Assembly (NCBI GenBank): GCA_947387485.1
Contig: CANDNT010000001.1
Span: 310,001 to 374,000, forward strand
Length of the DNA stretch: 64,000 bases
Direction of reading: 5' to 3'
DNA from: Aquimarina rhabdastrellae
GTDB lineage: Bacteria; Bacteroidota; Bacteroidia; Flavobacteriales; Flavobacteriaceae
Under the pieces are notes generated by a model. The model saw only the letters and a list, made by a program, of their open reading frames with translations, searched no databases and had not been told where the DNA came from. Position 1 is the stretch's first letter, and each line of letters starts with the position of its first letter. This document shows, piece after piece, positions 1 to 9,091 of this stretch. The position numbers and the translations under genes were made by a program.

Positions 1-161
1 AACTCAAAATGAAGTCGTGATTCTTACAGAAAACTTTCGTTAAAGTATTGTTAAGCTTATAAATGTCAAAAAGTCATTCGTTTTCCATGAAAAACAGTCA
101 TTTTGACTTGTTTATGTACATGGAATGAAACTTGACTATAACTAATCAAATTCAAAACAAT

Positions 162-2759
162 ATGAACTTTAATAATTTCACTATAAAATCCCAAGAGACC
201 CTACAACGTGCACAAGTAATCGCACAATCATTAGGGCATCAACAAATAGAAAATGAACATATTTTTAAGGCCATTTCTGAAGTTGATCAAAATGTAACTC
301 CGTTTTTATTACAGAAACTAGGACTTAACATTAAGTTACTAGAACAAATACTCGATAGTACCTTAGAAAGTTTTCCTAAAGTTAGTGGCGGAAATTTAAT
401 GCTTTCTCAAGATGCTAACAAAACCTTGAATGAAGCTACTATTCTCGCTAAGAAAATGAACGATGAATATGTTTCTATCGAACATTTGCTTCTAGCTATT
501 TTTAAATCTAAAAGTAAAATCGCTAGAATTTTAAAAGATCAAGGTGTTACCGAAAAAGGGTTAACTGCTGCTATAACAGAATTGCGCAAAGGAGAACGTA
601 TAACCTCTCAAAGCGCAGAAGACACTTATAATTCCTTAAATAAATATGCAAAAAACTTAAATCAACTTGCTGCAGATGCTAAACTCGACCCTGTAATAGG
701 TAGAGATGAAGAAATCAGACGTATATTACAAATATTATCTCGTCGTACTAAAAACAATCCCATCTTAGTTGGGGAACCTGGTACAGGTAAAACTGCTATT
801 GCAGAAGGATTGGCACATAGAATTATAGCTGGCGATGTTCCAGAAAATCTAAAAGACAAGCAAATATTCGCTCTTGATATGGGAGCTTTAATCGCTGGTG
901 CAAAATATAAAGGTGAATTTGAAGAACGTCTTAAATCTGTTATAAAAGAAGTAACGACTAGCGAAGGGGATATTGTGTTATTCATAGACGAAATCCATAC
1001 GCTAGTTGGCGCTGGTGGTGGCGAAGGTGCAATGGATGCTGCAAACATACTTAAACCTGCTTTGGCTAGAGGTGAACTAAGAGCTATTGGTGCCACTACT
1101 CTTGATGAATATCAAAAATATTTTGAAAAAGATAAAGCGCTGGAGCGTAGATTCCAGAAAGTAATGGTCAATGAACCTGATGTAGAAAGTGCTATTTCTA
1201 TTTTAAGAGGAATCAAAGAAAAATATGAAACGCACCATAAGGTACGCATTAAAGACGAAGCTATAATTGCTTCGGTAGAATTATCTCAACGCTATATCAC
1301 AAGTCGATTTTTACCCGACAAAGCTATTGATTTAATGGACGAAGCTGCTGCTAAATTACGTATGGAAATTAATTCAAAACCAGAAGAGTTGGATGTTTTG
1401 GATCGAAAAATCATGCAATTAGAGATCGAAATTGAAGCTATAAAGAGAGAAAATGATGAGGAAAAGCTTAAATTTCTACATGCAGAAGTAGCTAATTTAA
1501 AAGAAGATCGTAACGAAATCAATGCTAAGTGGAAAAGCGAAAAAGAAATCGTTGATCGCATTCAAAATTTAAAATTAGATATAGAAAACTTTAAAGCTGA
1601 AGCTGATCGTGCCGAGCGTGATGGAGATTATGGAAAAGTTGCCGAATTAAGATATGGAAAAATAAAAGAGGCTCAAGAGCATTTAGAACAATTTCAAGTA
1701 CAACTACAAGAACAACAAGAAAATGCGCTTATTAAAGAAGAAGTTACTAGTGATGATATAGCCGAAGTAATTGCAAAATGGACAGGTATTCCTGTGACAA
1801 AAATGCTACAAAGCGAACGAGAAAAGCTTTTGGCGCTTGAAACTGAATTGCATAAACGTGTTGTAGGCCAAGAAGAAGCTATACAAGCCGTAAGTGATGC
1901 TGTGCGTCGCAGTAGAGCTGGTCTACAAGATCAAAAAAAACCTATAGGTTCTTTCTTATTCTTAGGTACTACAGGTGTTGGTAAAACCGAATTAGCAAAG
2001 GCCTTAGCCGAATATTTATTTGATGATGAAAATGCTATGACTCGTATTGATATGAGTGAATATCAAGAACGTCATTCTGTAAGTCGATTAGTTGGTGCAC
2101 CTCCAGGATATGTAGGATATGATGAGGGTGGTCAACTTACTGAAGCTGTAAGAAGAAAACCTTATTCTGTTGTCTTACTTGACGAAATTGAAAAAGCACA
2201 TCCAGACACTTTTAATATTTTATTGCAAGTATTAGACGAAGGTAGATTGACAGACAATAAAGGTCGTATAGCAGATTTTAAAAACACAATCATCATTATG
2301 ACCAGTAATATGGGAAGTCATATCATTCAAGAACGCTTTGAAGCTATAAAAGATATTGATTCCGCTATTGAAAGTGCAAAAGTTGATGTTTTAGGGTTAT
2401 TAAAACAAACCGTTCGTCCTGAGTTTATTAACCGTATAGATGATATTGTTTTATTTACTCCTCTATCAGAGCTTCATATCAAAAAGATTGTATCATTACA
2501 ATTACAAAGCGTTTCAAAAATGCTAGCACAACAAAATATAACACTAGACGCTACAGACGAAGCCATTCGTTATCTAGCTCACAAAGGATTTCAACCAGAA
2601 TTTGGTGCAAGACCCGTAAAACGTGTTATTCAAAAAGAAGTATTAAATGAACTGTCTAAACAAATACTTGCAGGAAAAGTTAGTACTGATAGTATTATTC
2701 TTTTGGACAATTTTGACGATAAATTAGTTTTTAGAAATCAAAACGAATTGGCTATTTAA
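162..2759 (+). CDS. clpB: ATP-dependent chaperone ClpB (Hsp100 disaggregase)
   Basis: Cytosolic AAA+ disaggregase that extracts polypeptides from heat-induced aggregates together with the DnaK system. The 865-residue protein has the full ClpB order: N-terminal Clp repeat domain (about 1-145), first AAA+ module with Walker A GEPGTGKT near residues 204-211 and a DEIHTL Walker B, a long charged coiled-coil middle domain (about 390-520) that separates ClpB from ClpA and ClpC, and a second AAA+ module with GTTGVGKT near 602-609. Length is normal for the family. I chose the ATG at 162, which gives the usual MNFNNFT-type N-terminus; an in-frame TTG at 132 only adds ten unconserved residues. It stands alone and is followed by a strong terminator. 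No clear heat-shock promoter was recognised in the 160 bases upstream. Confidence 0.97.
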   Translation: MNFNNFTIKSQETLQRAQVIAQSLGHQQIENEHIFKAISEVDQNVTPFLLQKLGLNIKLLEQILDSTLESFPKVSGGNLMLSQDANKTLNEATILAKKMNDEYVSIEHLLLAIFKSKSKIARILKDQGVTEKGLTAAITELRKGERITSQSAEDTYNSLNKYAKNLNQLAADAKLDPVIGRDEEIRRILQILSRRTKNNPILVGEPGTGKTAIAEGLAHRIIAGDVPENLKDKQIFALDMGALIAGAKYKGEFEERLKSVIKEVTTSEGDIVLFIDEIHTLVGAGGGEGAMDAANILKPALARGELRAIGATTLDEYQKYFEKDKALERRFQKVMVNEPDVESAISILRGIKEKYETHHKVRIKDEAIIASVELSQRYITSRFLPDKAIDLMDEAAAKLRMEINSKPEELDVLDRKIMQLEIEIEAIKRENDEEKLKFLHAEVANLKEDRNEINAKWKSEKEIVDRIQNLKLDIENFKAEADRAERDGDYGKVAELRYGKIKEAQEHLEQFQVQLQEQQENALIKEEVTSDDIAEVIAKWTGIPVTKMLQSEREKLLALETELHKRVVGQEEAIQAVSDAVRRSRAGLQDQKKPIGSFLFLGTTGVGKTELAKALAEYLFDDENAMTRIDMSEYQERHSVSRLVGAPPGYVGYDEGGQLTEAVRRKPYSVVLLDEIEKAHPDTFNILLQVLDEGRLTDNKGRIADFKNTIIIMTSNMGSHIIQERFEAIKDIDSAIESAKVDVLGLLKQTVRPEFINRIDDIVLFTPLSELHIKKIVSLQLQSVSKMLAQQNITLDATDEAIRYLAHKGFQPEFGARPVKRVIQKEVLNELSKQILAGKVSTDSIILLDNFDDKLVFRNQNELAI

Positions 2760-2781
2760 GCCATTTACCCCTCAACTATTT

Positions 2782-2818
2782 AAAGGTCTACTTATAATAT
2801 ATAAGTAGACCTTTATTT
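2782..2818 (+). terminator. Rho-independent terminator after clpB
   Basis: A perfect 14-bp stem (2782-2795 with 2801-2814) around a 5-base loop, starting 22 bases after the clpB stop and ending in an AT-rich tail. Confidence 0.85.
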
Positions 2819-2917
2819 ATATTAATTCATTAAAAAGATATTATTTATTTAAAAAAATCAATCATTGCACGATTTTTGATATATTTATCCTTAGAACAAT
2901 TATTTTAGATTATTCAT

Positions 2918-3394
2918 ATGAACAGATTGATTTTTATAGTGTGCTTTATATGTTCAATGAGTATTTATGCTCAAGATTTTGAGAATATTCTAAAAGTAGA
3001 ACCTTATACTTTTGAAGATTTTAATCAAGAATATAATTACTTATTATTAGAAACAGTAACTCACCAACCTTCTTTATCCAATATACGTGAAACTGTACCT
3101 ACAGCTGTACAGCAAATTCAATTGCAAGAATTAGATCTTCATGGAGATTTACGCAAAGAAGCTTTTAGAGACAAAACACCTCTAGTTATGGTGCAATCAA
3201 AAAAGAAAAATTTAAAGGAGTATACTGTCAGGTTTACTCAAAAGAAAAAACCTAAAGGTTTTTCGGTTAACGTAACAAGTGGTAATAATAGTGCTTTATA
3301 TGGTAATCGTCGCTCTGGAAAAGTCACTAATCAAGTATATCAAGAATCTAGAGGCGGTTTTATTAATCCATTTACCGGTACCTATTATCAATAA
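2918..3394 (+). CDS. Secreted protein of unknown function
   Basis: A 158-residue protein that I do not recognise. Residues 1-18 form a clear Sec signal peptide (hydrophobic run ending SIYAQ), so the mature protein is periplasmic or surface exposed. The mature part is polar, with a lysine-rich stretch near residues 94-115 and a C-terminus rich in Gly, Asn and Tyr (GGFINPFTGTYYQ). There is no cysteine after the signal region and no recognisable T9SS sorting domain. It is a single gene between the clpB terminator and the convergent S1-domain gene. It appears intact. Confidence 0.75.
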   Translation: MNRLIFIVCFICSMSIYAQDFENILKVEPYTFEDFNQEYNYLLLETVTHQPSLSNIRETVPTAVQQIQLQELDLHGDLRKEAFRDKTPLVMVQSKKKNLKEYTVRFTQKKKPKGFSVNVTSGNNSALYGNRRSGKVTNQVYQESRGGFINPFTGTYYQ

Positions 3395-3401
3395 ATAAAA
3401 A

Positions 3402-3430
3402 TTCCCCCTAAACAAATAGCTTAGAAGGAA
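3402..3430. terminator. Possible weak bidirectional terminator
   Basis: Imperfect inverted repeat (10-base arms at 3402-3411 and 3421-3430, two mismatches) in the 61-base gap between two convergent genes. Position favours a terminator, but the stem is weak. Confidence 0.3.
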
Positions 3431-3455
3431 CTTAATATTATTTTTATAGATTGTT

Positions 3456-4286
3456 TTAAACTAATTGAATACCATCTTTTTCAATAGTGATTTTTCGAGA
3501 TTTATATAAACTTCCTATAGCTTTTTTAAAACTCTTTTTACTCATCTGAAATACTTCTTCAATATCTTTTGGATCAGACTTATCATTTAATGCAATAAAT
3601 CCTCCATTAGCTTCAAGTTCTCTTAATACATTCTCTGCATTAGGTTCTATAGAACGAAAACCGTGTCGCTGTAGTGTAAGATCAATTTTTCCATCTGGTC
3701 TAACTTTCTTTACATATCCGGTTAACCTATCTCCTACTGTAAGTTTCTGAAAAATTTCATCTCTGTAGATTAATCCTAAATACTTTTCGTTAACAATAGC
3801 ATTCCACCCATGTGGTGATGGATGAGATAAAATTAAATCAACTTTATCATAAGAAGACAATAATACCAATGAATTATCTAGGAATGAATTTGTTTTACTA
3901 GACGCGACTAATCTGTTTGTATCATCATCTAGATACACATATACAAGATACCAATTTCCTACTCTCATCTTGGTAGCTTGCTCTTTAAAAGGAACGAATA
4001 GATCTTTCTCTAATCCCCAATTTAAAAAAGCTCCTATCTCAGAAACATTTGTACACTTTAAAAATGCAAAAGAGTTGACTCTTGCCAATGGATCAATTGT
4101 TGTACTTACTATACGTTCTTTACTATCTAAATACACAAATACATTGAGCTCCTCTCCTATTTCAAATACTTCTGGTACGTATTTATTAGGTAACAAAACC
4201 TCATCTCCCTCTTCATTTCCTAAAAAAAGACCTGGTTCTGTATCTCTTAAAATTTTTAATGTATTATATGTTCCTAATTTCAGCAT
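3456..4286 (-). CDS. S1-like RNA-binding protein, CvfB/YitL family
   Basis: A 276-residue cytosolic protein matching the CvfB family: tandem S1/OB-fold RNA-binding modules followed by a C-terminal winged-helix segment. It opens with a typical CvfB start (LGTYNTLKILRDTEPGLFL); a later S1 repeat reads LTGYVKKVRPDGKIDLTLQ, and the tail ends with a winged-helix stretch KSFKKAIGSLYKSRKITIE. Family members bind RNA and affect expression of virulence or stress genes in Firmicutes; the role in Bacteroidota is not established. It is monocistronic, convergent with the secreted protein gene. The start is the first ATG, and length is as expected for the family. Confidence 0.85.
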   Translation of the reverse strand: MLKLGTYNTLKILRDTEPGLFLGNEEGDEVLLPNKYVPEVFEIGEELNVFVYLDSKERIVSTTIDPLARVNSFAFLKCTNVSEIGAFLNWGLEKDLFVPFKEQATKMRVGNWYLVYVYLDDDTNRLVASSKTNSFLDNSLVLLSSYDKVDLILSHPSPHGWNAIVNEKYLGLIYRDEIFQKLTVGDRLTGYVKKVRPDGKIDLTLQRHGFRSIEPNAENVLRELEANGGFIALNDKSDPKDIEEVFQMSKKSFKKAIGSLYKSRKITIEKDGIQLV

Positions 4287-4384
4287 TCTATATAATTTTT
4301 GGCAAAGATACCTGTTTAAGCTGTTTTCTTAGAATTTACGTTATCTTTTTTTTCTTTAAAAAAATTATGATAATTCTTAGACAC

Positions 4385-4418
4385 AAAAAAGGTACTTGCT
4401 TTAACAAGTACCTTTTTT
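4385..4418 (-). terminator. Terminator after the DUF2853 gene
   Basis: An 8-bp GC-containing stem (4391-4398 with 4405-4412) flanked by six A and six T that extend it to 14 bp. It lies 22 bases beyond the minus-strand stop at 4440, and reads as a U-tailed hairpin on either strand. Confidence 0.8.
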
Positions 4419-4439
4419 TATATTTTTAAAAACTAACTT

Positions 4440-4778
4440 TTAGTTATAGATAGCTTCTTTACCAAAATGCTTAGTCAATAAATAATATACAACTGCTCTG
4501 TATTTGTTACGGTTAGATTTACCGTATTTTTCAATTACAGTATCAATTGCTTGATCTAGTTTATCACTATCTTCTAATCCTAATTTTTTGATTAAGAAGT
4601 TATTTTTTACTGTTTCTAATTCTTTTGGATCACTACCAGATACTGTAGCTGCATCTTTATTATATATAGCAGGTCCACATCCTATAGTTACTTTTGTAAG
4701 TAAGTCATTATCTACAGCTTCACCAATTTTCTTTAAATCCTCTGCGTATTTTGTGATTAGTTCGTCTCTTTTACTCAT
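4440..4778 (-). CDS. DUF2853 family protein
   Basis: A 112-residue soluble protein that I recognise as DUF2853, a small helical family widespread in Bacteroidota and Proteobacteria with no assigned function. Family hallmarks visible are the GPAIYNKDAATVSGSD block around residues 35-50, the NNFLIKKLGL segment, and the NRNKYRAVVYYLL C-terminus. It is a single gene with its own promoter-like element and terminator, between the cvfB-like gene and menD. Structures of the family show an all-alpha fold, but I infer no activity. Confidence 0.88.
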   Translation of the reverse strand: MSKRDELITKYAEDLKKIGEAVDNDLLTKVTIGCGPAIYNKDAATVSGSDPKELETVKNNFLIKKLGLEDSDKLDQAIDTVIEKYGKSNRNKYRAVVYYLLTKHFGKEAIYN

Positions 4779-4816
4779 AAGTATTTGATGTTTTTAGTTA
4801 ATATCCTTGTTATACT

Positions 4817-4824
4817 CAAATATA
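4817..4824 (-). promoter_or_regulatory. Candidate -7 promoter element for the DUF2853 gene
   Basis: On the minus strand this reads TATATTTG, matching the Bacteroidota -7 consensus TAnnTTTG, about 38 bases upstream of the start codon. No TTG is seen at the expected -33 distance, so only half of the consensus is present. Confidence 0.4.
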
Positions 4825-4875
4825 AGGTTTTAATCCCTTTCTTTTTTCATTTTAAAAAAAATAAAAAGACGCTTT

Positions 4876-6606
4876 TTAGATTAAATGCTTAAAATAATCG
4901 ATTAAAACCCTATCATTTGTTTCTCTAGGGGTAAAAACTTCTAATATTTGTGGCTGGTCAACATCATTAAAAAAGCTTGTCAATGCATTTTTTAATGTTT
5001 GCTGATCATTTGCTTTATGATATTTAAAACCATACATCTTACATAAATGCTCTGCTGTAAGATCATGAGTAGTTTCAAAAAAGCGACTAAAATTGGTTGT
5101 ATTTTCTTTTCCCGGTAGAATTCTAAAAATTCCACCACCACTATTATTGATTATTATTATTTTAAAATTCTGAGGAATATATCCATTCCATAATGCATTT
5201 GTATCATAGAAAAAACTTAAATCTCCAGTTATTAAAACAGTAGGTTTTCTAGAAACCAAAGCAGCTCCTATTGCTGTTGACGTACTACCATCAATTCCGC
5301 TAGTTCCTCTATTACAAAAAACAGCTTGTGAATCTTTTAAGCTAAATAACTGTGTATATCGTATTGTTGAACTATTACTCAATTGTAAATCATAGTCTTC
5401 TGGTATTTTTTCTAATAGCTCAGAAAAGACTAACATATCAGAATATATTACACTATCGATATATTCTTCATGCTTTTTTCTTCTATGATCTCTAATAGTT
5501 AGCCAATACGACTGATAATCACTATCAATAATCTTTTTTGTATCTGGTAAAAAGGTTTTAAAGAAATCATTGGGATGCATTTTTATATGCTCTGTAAGAC
5601 AAAAATACGTATCAAATGCTTTCTTCTCATCTATATGCCAATGTGCTTTGGGCTGATATGTTCTTAAAAAAGCTTTTATCTTTTTTGAAACTATAAATCC
5701 CCCAATAGTCACCAAAATATCTGGTTGCAATGCTTTAAACCCGTCATCGTCTAGAGCTGCTATTAATTGATCTATACAATTAATTATCCTAGGGTGATAT
5801 ATATTAGATGTTGTCTCTGTAAATATTAATACACTTGGATCTTCTAATAAATTTGATATCCAAGTATTATCAATCATTTTAGGAGAATTAACACCTATCA
5901 TTACAAGCTTGCGAGATGCACTGTTCCACAGCTGATGCATCTCATTCTTTAAATCTTCTGGATATGTGTATAATATTTTTTCTGGCGGTATATTTCTAGG
6001 AGTTACCAAAGCCTCTTCTACTTTATCATACAATGGTTCATAAAAAGGTGCATTGATATGCACTGGACCTTTGTATTCTATTGCTGTATTAAGCGCTTTA
6101 TTAATCTCTCTCTCATTATGTTTTTGAGCTTCTCTTTGTTTTTGAAGTACTTTTTCTTCTTGACTAGTGATTTGTTGCAATACAATTTCTGAATGTAAGT
6201 TTGCTGAATACAATATATGATTGTCAAATACATTCTTTTGTCTTATCGTTTGCCCATCTCCTATATCTATACGTTCTATAGGTCTATCTGCACTTATAGC
6301 TACCAGTGGTATATCACTATAATATGCTTCTGCTATGGCTGGGTAATAGTTAAGTAAAGCACTTCCTGATGTACAAACCAAAGCTACAGGTTCTTTAAGT
6401 TGTTGTGCCATCCCTAGAGCAAAAAAGGCTGCACATCTTTCATCAACTATACTATAACACTCCATATTAGGGTTCTCTGTAAATCCTATAGTAAGCGGAG
6501 CGTTACGTGATCCTGGTGAAATTACAATTTTTGAGATTCCCTTGGCTTCACATAAAGCTACTATTGTTTGCGATAATGGAATTTTTGAATAAATATGTTT
6601 CCTCAT
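4876..6606 (-). CDS. menD: MenD: SEPHCHC synthase, menaquinone biosynthesis
   Basis: Thiamine-diphosphate enzyme (EC 2.2.1.9) that condenses isochorismate with 2-oxoglutarate to 2-succinyl-5-enolpyruvyl-6-hydroxy-3-cyclohexene-1-carboxylate, the committed step of menaquinone synthesis. The 576-residue protein shows the MenD N-terminus with ISPGSRNAPLTIGF, the cofactor-activating Glu region (YSIVDERCAAFFALGMAQ), the RP-containing ISADRPIERIDIGDGQTIRQ block, and the C-terminal ThDP/Mg motif LITGDLSFFYDTNALWNG. Length is normal. It is the last gene of a minus-strand men cluster, 73 bases after the isochorismate synthase gene that supplies its substrate. Confidence 0.96.
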   Translation of the reverse strand: MRKHIYSKIPLSQTIVALCEAKGISKIVISPGSRNAPLTIGFTENPNMECYSIVDERCAAFFALGMAQQLKEPVALVCTSGSALLNYYPAIAEAYYSDIPLVAISADRPIERIDIGDGQTIRQKNVFDNHILYSANLHSEIVLQQITSQEEKVLQKQREAQKHNEREINKALNTAIEYKGPVHINAPFYEPLYDKVEEALVTPRNIPPEKILYTYPEDLKNEMHQLWNSASRKLVMIGVNSPKMIDNTWISNLLEDPSVLIFTETTSNIYHPRIINCIDQLIAALDDDGFKALQPDILVTIGGFIVSKKIKAFLRTYQPKAHWHIDEKKAFDTYFCLTEHIKMHPNDFFKTFLPDTKKIIDSDYQSYWLTIRDHRRKKHEEYIDSVIYSDMLVFSELLEKIPEDYDLQLSNSSTIRYTQLFSLKDSQAVFCNRGTSGIDGSTSTAIGAALVSRKPTVLITGDLSFFYDTNALWNGYIPQNFKIIIINNSGGGIFRILPGKENTTNFSRFFETTHDLTAEHLCKMYGFKYHKANDQQTLKNALTSFFNDVDQPQILEVFTPRETNDRVLIDYFKHLI

Positions 6607-6679
6607 TGAAGCTACGAATTTACAACATCCCAGTGTTTTTTAAAAACGAGCTTAGGCGAAAACCTTTTGTATGGTATTA

Positions 6680-7762
6680 TTATTCTAAAATACTTTTCAT
6701 TGTTGCAGTTTTTCTAACTGTTTCCTCCCATTCGGCTAATGGATCAGAATCTTTTGTTATTCCACCTCCTACATAAATATGAAGTTTAGATGTATTGTAT
6801 TGCATACACCTTAAGTTCACAAATAGTTCTGAAGTATTTTTAGTGTTTTTATCTATATTGATTTCGCCCAAAAAACCAGTATAAAAAGCTCTATCGTATC
6901 CTTCTTCATTCAAAATAAAGGCTTTTGCTTTTGCTTTAGGATATCCACAAACAGCTGGTGTAGGATGCAGTGCATTAATAATAGCTTTAAACTCTTTATT
7001 TTTATTTTTAAAACTTCCTTTAATGTCTGTTTTGATATGAAGTAAAGTTCCTGCTTTATGCGTTTTAGGATGACTTATCTCAAGTTTTTCTACAAACTCT
7101 TTTAATCCTTCAACTATAGCTTCTGTAACAACTTCTTGTTCTATTTTTTCTTTGGCTCCCCATAAAACTTCATCAAGTGAAATTCCTTTATCAAGCTGAG
7201 TTCCTGCCAATGCCATAGTCTTAAAATTTTCTTCTTCGACTTTAATCAATGTTTCTGGCGTAGCTCCTAACCAAACTCCTGTATTAGGATGGTACCAACA
7301 ATACACAAAAGCTGTTTTATATCTTTCTTCAAGTTTTTGAAAAAGGTGTATTATCTTTTCTTGATTAGAAATAGTTTCTCTTCTTGAAAGTACAATTTTA
7401 TCAACGGTACTTTTCTTTATATAATTGATACCATTAGATACTAAGTTTACATGGTTATTTCTAGCTTTTTCATCTATAGCCAAAAGATAATCATCTTGAT
7501 TTACTTTATGTTTTAAAGTAGCCTTTAAGGATTGTATTTCGAAATAATCTGAAATTGCTTCAGGAATATAAAAAGTGTCTTTTTTATCATCAAAAGGAGC
7601 AAAAACAAAACCTGATTCATCAAATTCTCTAACAGTATATGTTTTGTTGTCGTTTTGAACTCTACACTGAATTATTGTAGCTTCTGGTTTTCTGTAAATT
7701 ACAAAAGGTAGGTTCTTTGCTAACTGTTCCTCTATTTTTATTTGAAGATTTACACTTTCCAT
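6680..7762 (-). CDS. menF: Isochorismate synthase (MenF/EntC family)
   Basis: Chorismate-utilising enzyme converting chorismate to isochorismate (EC 5.4.4.2), feeding the adjacent menD. The 360-residue protein carries the chorismate-binding fold with the conserved KIVLSRRE segment, WLGATPETL, the MALAGTQ block, HIKTDIKG, and the C-terminal YVGGGITKDSDPLAEWEETVRK motif that binds magnesium. It starts at an ATG directly abutting the stop of the upstream thioesterase gene (stop at 7763), so the two are almost certainly cotranscribed and translationally coupled. An EntC role in siderophore synthesis is unlikely given the menD neighbour. Confidence 0.94.
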   Translation of the reverse strand: MESVNLQIKIEEQLAKNLPFVIYRKPEATIIQCRVQNDNKTYTVREFDESGFVFAPFDDKKDTFYIPEAISDYFEIQSLKATLKHKVNQDDYLLAIDEKARNNHVNLVSNGINYIKKSTVDKIVLSRRETISNQEKIIHLFQKLEERYKTAFVYCWYHPNTGVWLGATPETLIKVEEENFKTMALAGTQLDKGISLDEVLWGAKEKIEQEVVTEAIVEGLKEFVEKLEISHPKTHKAGTLLHIKTDIKGSFKNKNKEFKAIINALHPTPAVCGYPKAKAKAFILNEEGYDRAFYTGFLGEINIDKNTKNTSELFVNLRCMQYNTSKLHIYVGGGITKDSDPLAEWEETVRKTATMKSILE

Positions 7763-8188
7763 TTATTTCTTTTTTGGCAGTGCAATAGTAGTTAATTTAA
7801 CTATAGATATTAAATTTTCTTCTTCGTCTCTGATTTTAATATCCCATAATTGAGTTGTTCTTCCTTTATGTACTATTTCTGCTTTTGCATAAACATACCC
7901 TTCTCGAATACTTTTAACATGATTTGCAGAAATTTCTATACCTCTTATATAAAAATCCTGTGCATTGAGAAATAAAAAAGATGCTGCACTTCCTACACTT
8001 TCTGCCAAAGCCACCATAGCACCACCATGTAAAACACCATCTGGTTGATGCACTCTAGAATTTACAGGCATTTTTGCTACTAGATAATCATCTCCTGCTT
8101 GACAAAACTCAATTTCTAACGTTTCCATTAATGTGTTTTTACACATTTTTGCACATTGTGCCAATACTTCTTGTTCTGATAATCCCAT
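7763..8188 (-). CDS. Hotdog-fold thioesterase, probable DHNA-CoA thioesterase (MenI-like)
   Basis: A 141-residue PaaI/YbdB-type hotdog thioesterase. The diagnostic HQPDGVLHGGAMVALAESVG segment supplies the HGG motif near residue 54 and the catalytic acid near 63. Paralogues hydrolyse a range of acyl-CoAs; placement directly before menF and menD argues for 1,4-dihydroxy-2-naphthoyl-CoA hydrolysis, the step that otherwise lacks an enzyme in the pathway. I use the ATG at 8188 (MGLSEQE); an in-frame TTG at 8209 would add seven residues but is a poorer choice. A strong minus-strand hairpin lies just upstream, so this gene probably begins the men transcript. Confidence 0.87.
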   Translation of the reverse strand: MGLSEQEVLAQCAKMCKNTLMETLEIEFCQAGDDYLVAKMPVNSRVHQPDGVLHGGAMVALAESVGSAASFLFLNAQDFYIRGIEISANHVKSIREGYVYAKAEIVHKGRTTQLWDIKIRDEEENLISIVKLTTIALPKKK

Positions 8189-8218
8189 GCTATTTTTGAT
8201 TTTATACAATGGTATATT

Positions 8219-8251
8219 AAAAAAAGAAACTATCCAAAAATTTGGATAGTT
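8219..8251 (-). terminator. Terminator between the small membrane protein gene and the men cluster
   Basis: Near-palindromic hairpin (arms 8228-8238 and 8241-8251) followed on the minus strand by a T-rich run. It sits about 100 bases after the stop of the 8350 gene and before the thioesterase start. Confidence 0.7.
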
Positions 8252-8349
8252 CTGCTATAAATTCTTTGATATATTGAATACGATCAAAATTTATATAATT
8301 AATAACCAATTTAATTTATATCGTATATATCATGCCATTATTTTAATAT

Positions 8350-8763
8350 TCAAACAGGATCAATAGACGTAATTAAATAATGTTTGCTGCCAAAAGTCAA
8401 CATATAAACATAGAGTAATAACCATACAATCCCTATAAAAGCGCCTAAATTGATTAGAATTTGAATATGAGTTTGTACTAATAATAAAGCTAATAGTAAT
8501 GTTACTCCTATAAAAATAAATTTCTCTTGATTGATGATTGGTTTGATATTAAACTCTAGTAATTGTTTTTTGCCTATATAAAATTCTGTTATTTCTGTTT
8601 TTAACCAATATACTTCTGCGTAGATTTCATGAATTCCTTCATCTAAATCAATTTCTAATACTCCACCAAAACTTACTGGATATTCTTTTCCATCTAAATA
8701 TATTGTATAGTCTTCGGAAAAACTTATAAAAGTATCCTTGCGTTTGATTAGTAATTTGGGCAT
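8350..8763 (-). CDS. Small two-helix membrane protein of unknown function
   Basis: A 137-residue protein not assigned to a family. Residues 1-80 are soluble and beta-rich, including IYLDGKEYPVSFGGVLEIDLDEG, which resembles the small beta-sandwich that precedes membrane helices in some Bacteroidota proteins. Residues 82-96 and about 104-122 are two hydrophobic helices (FIFIGVTLLLALLLV and LINLGAFIGIVWLLLYVYML). There is no signal peptide, so the N-terminal domain is probably cytosolic. It is a lone gene, divergent from the hydrolase across a 328-base spacer and separated from the men genes by a terminator. Confidence 0.72.
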   Translation of the reverse strand: MPKLLIKRKDTFISFSEDYTIYLDGKEYPVSFGGVLEIDLDEGIHEIYAEVYWLKTEITEFYIGKKQLLEFNIKPIINQEKFIFIGVTLLLALLLVQTHIQILINLGAFIGIVWLLLYVYMLTFGSKHYLITSIDPV

Positions 8764-9091
8764 TTGAGAACATTGTTTTTAGGTTTTAAGTGATACAAAA
8801 TTAGCAAATTACCTCTACGCTTGTTTACGGTTAAACCTCATATTATTAATTGATTAGCAACATATTTTTTACTTTTATTCTATAATCCCTACATCTAACA
8901 AGTTGTTATACAAGTATTAAGTACAACTAAAATCATTTTTATTTGTCTATTTAAAATAATAATTATGTACAACTTTTATTTCTATTCTAAATTTTGCTCT
9001 TTTTTACTTTTAAACAAAATTCTACATAACTTCATTTTATAGATTCATAAAATCAAAATATATTGCGATTCCATTTTAAGCTCATTATACA
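8764..9091. other. 328-base divergent intergenic region
   Basis: AT-rich spacer between the minus-strand membrane protein gene and the plus-strand hydrolase gene. A lone CAAAATTA at 8796-8803 fits a minus-strand -7 element (TAATTTTG), but no matching -33 TTG is found. I saw no ORF, repeat or RNA signature. Confidence 0.5.

Noticed and set aside
1..161. Heat-shock promoter before clpB
   Set aside because: TCATTTTG at 98-105 is one base off the -7 consensus and has no TTG at the right distance; not listed as a feature.
662..1561. Two open frames of 144 and 89 codons antisense to clpB
   Set aside because: They lie wholly within a strongly conserved gene, have unlikely composition (Ser/Leu-rich shadows) and no family resemblance.
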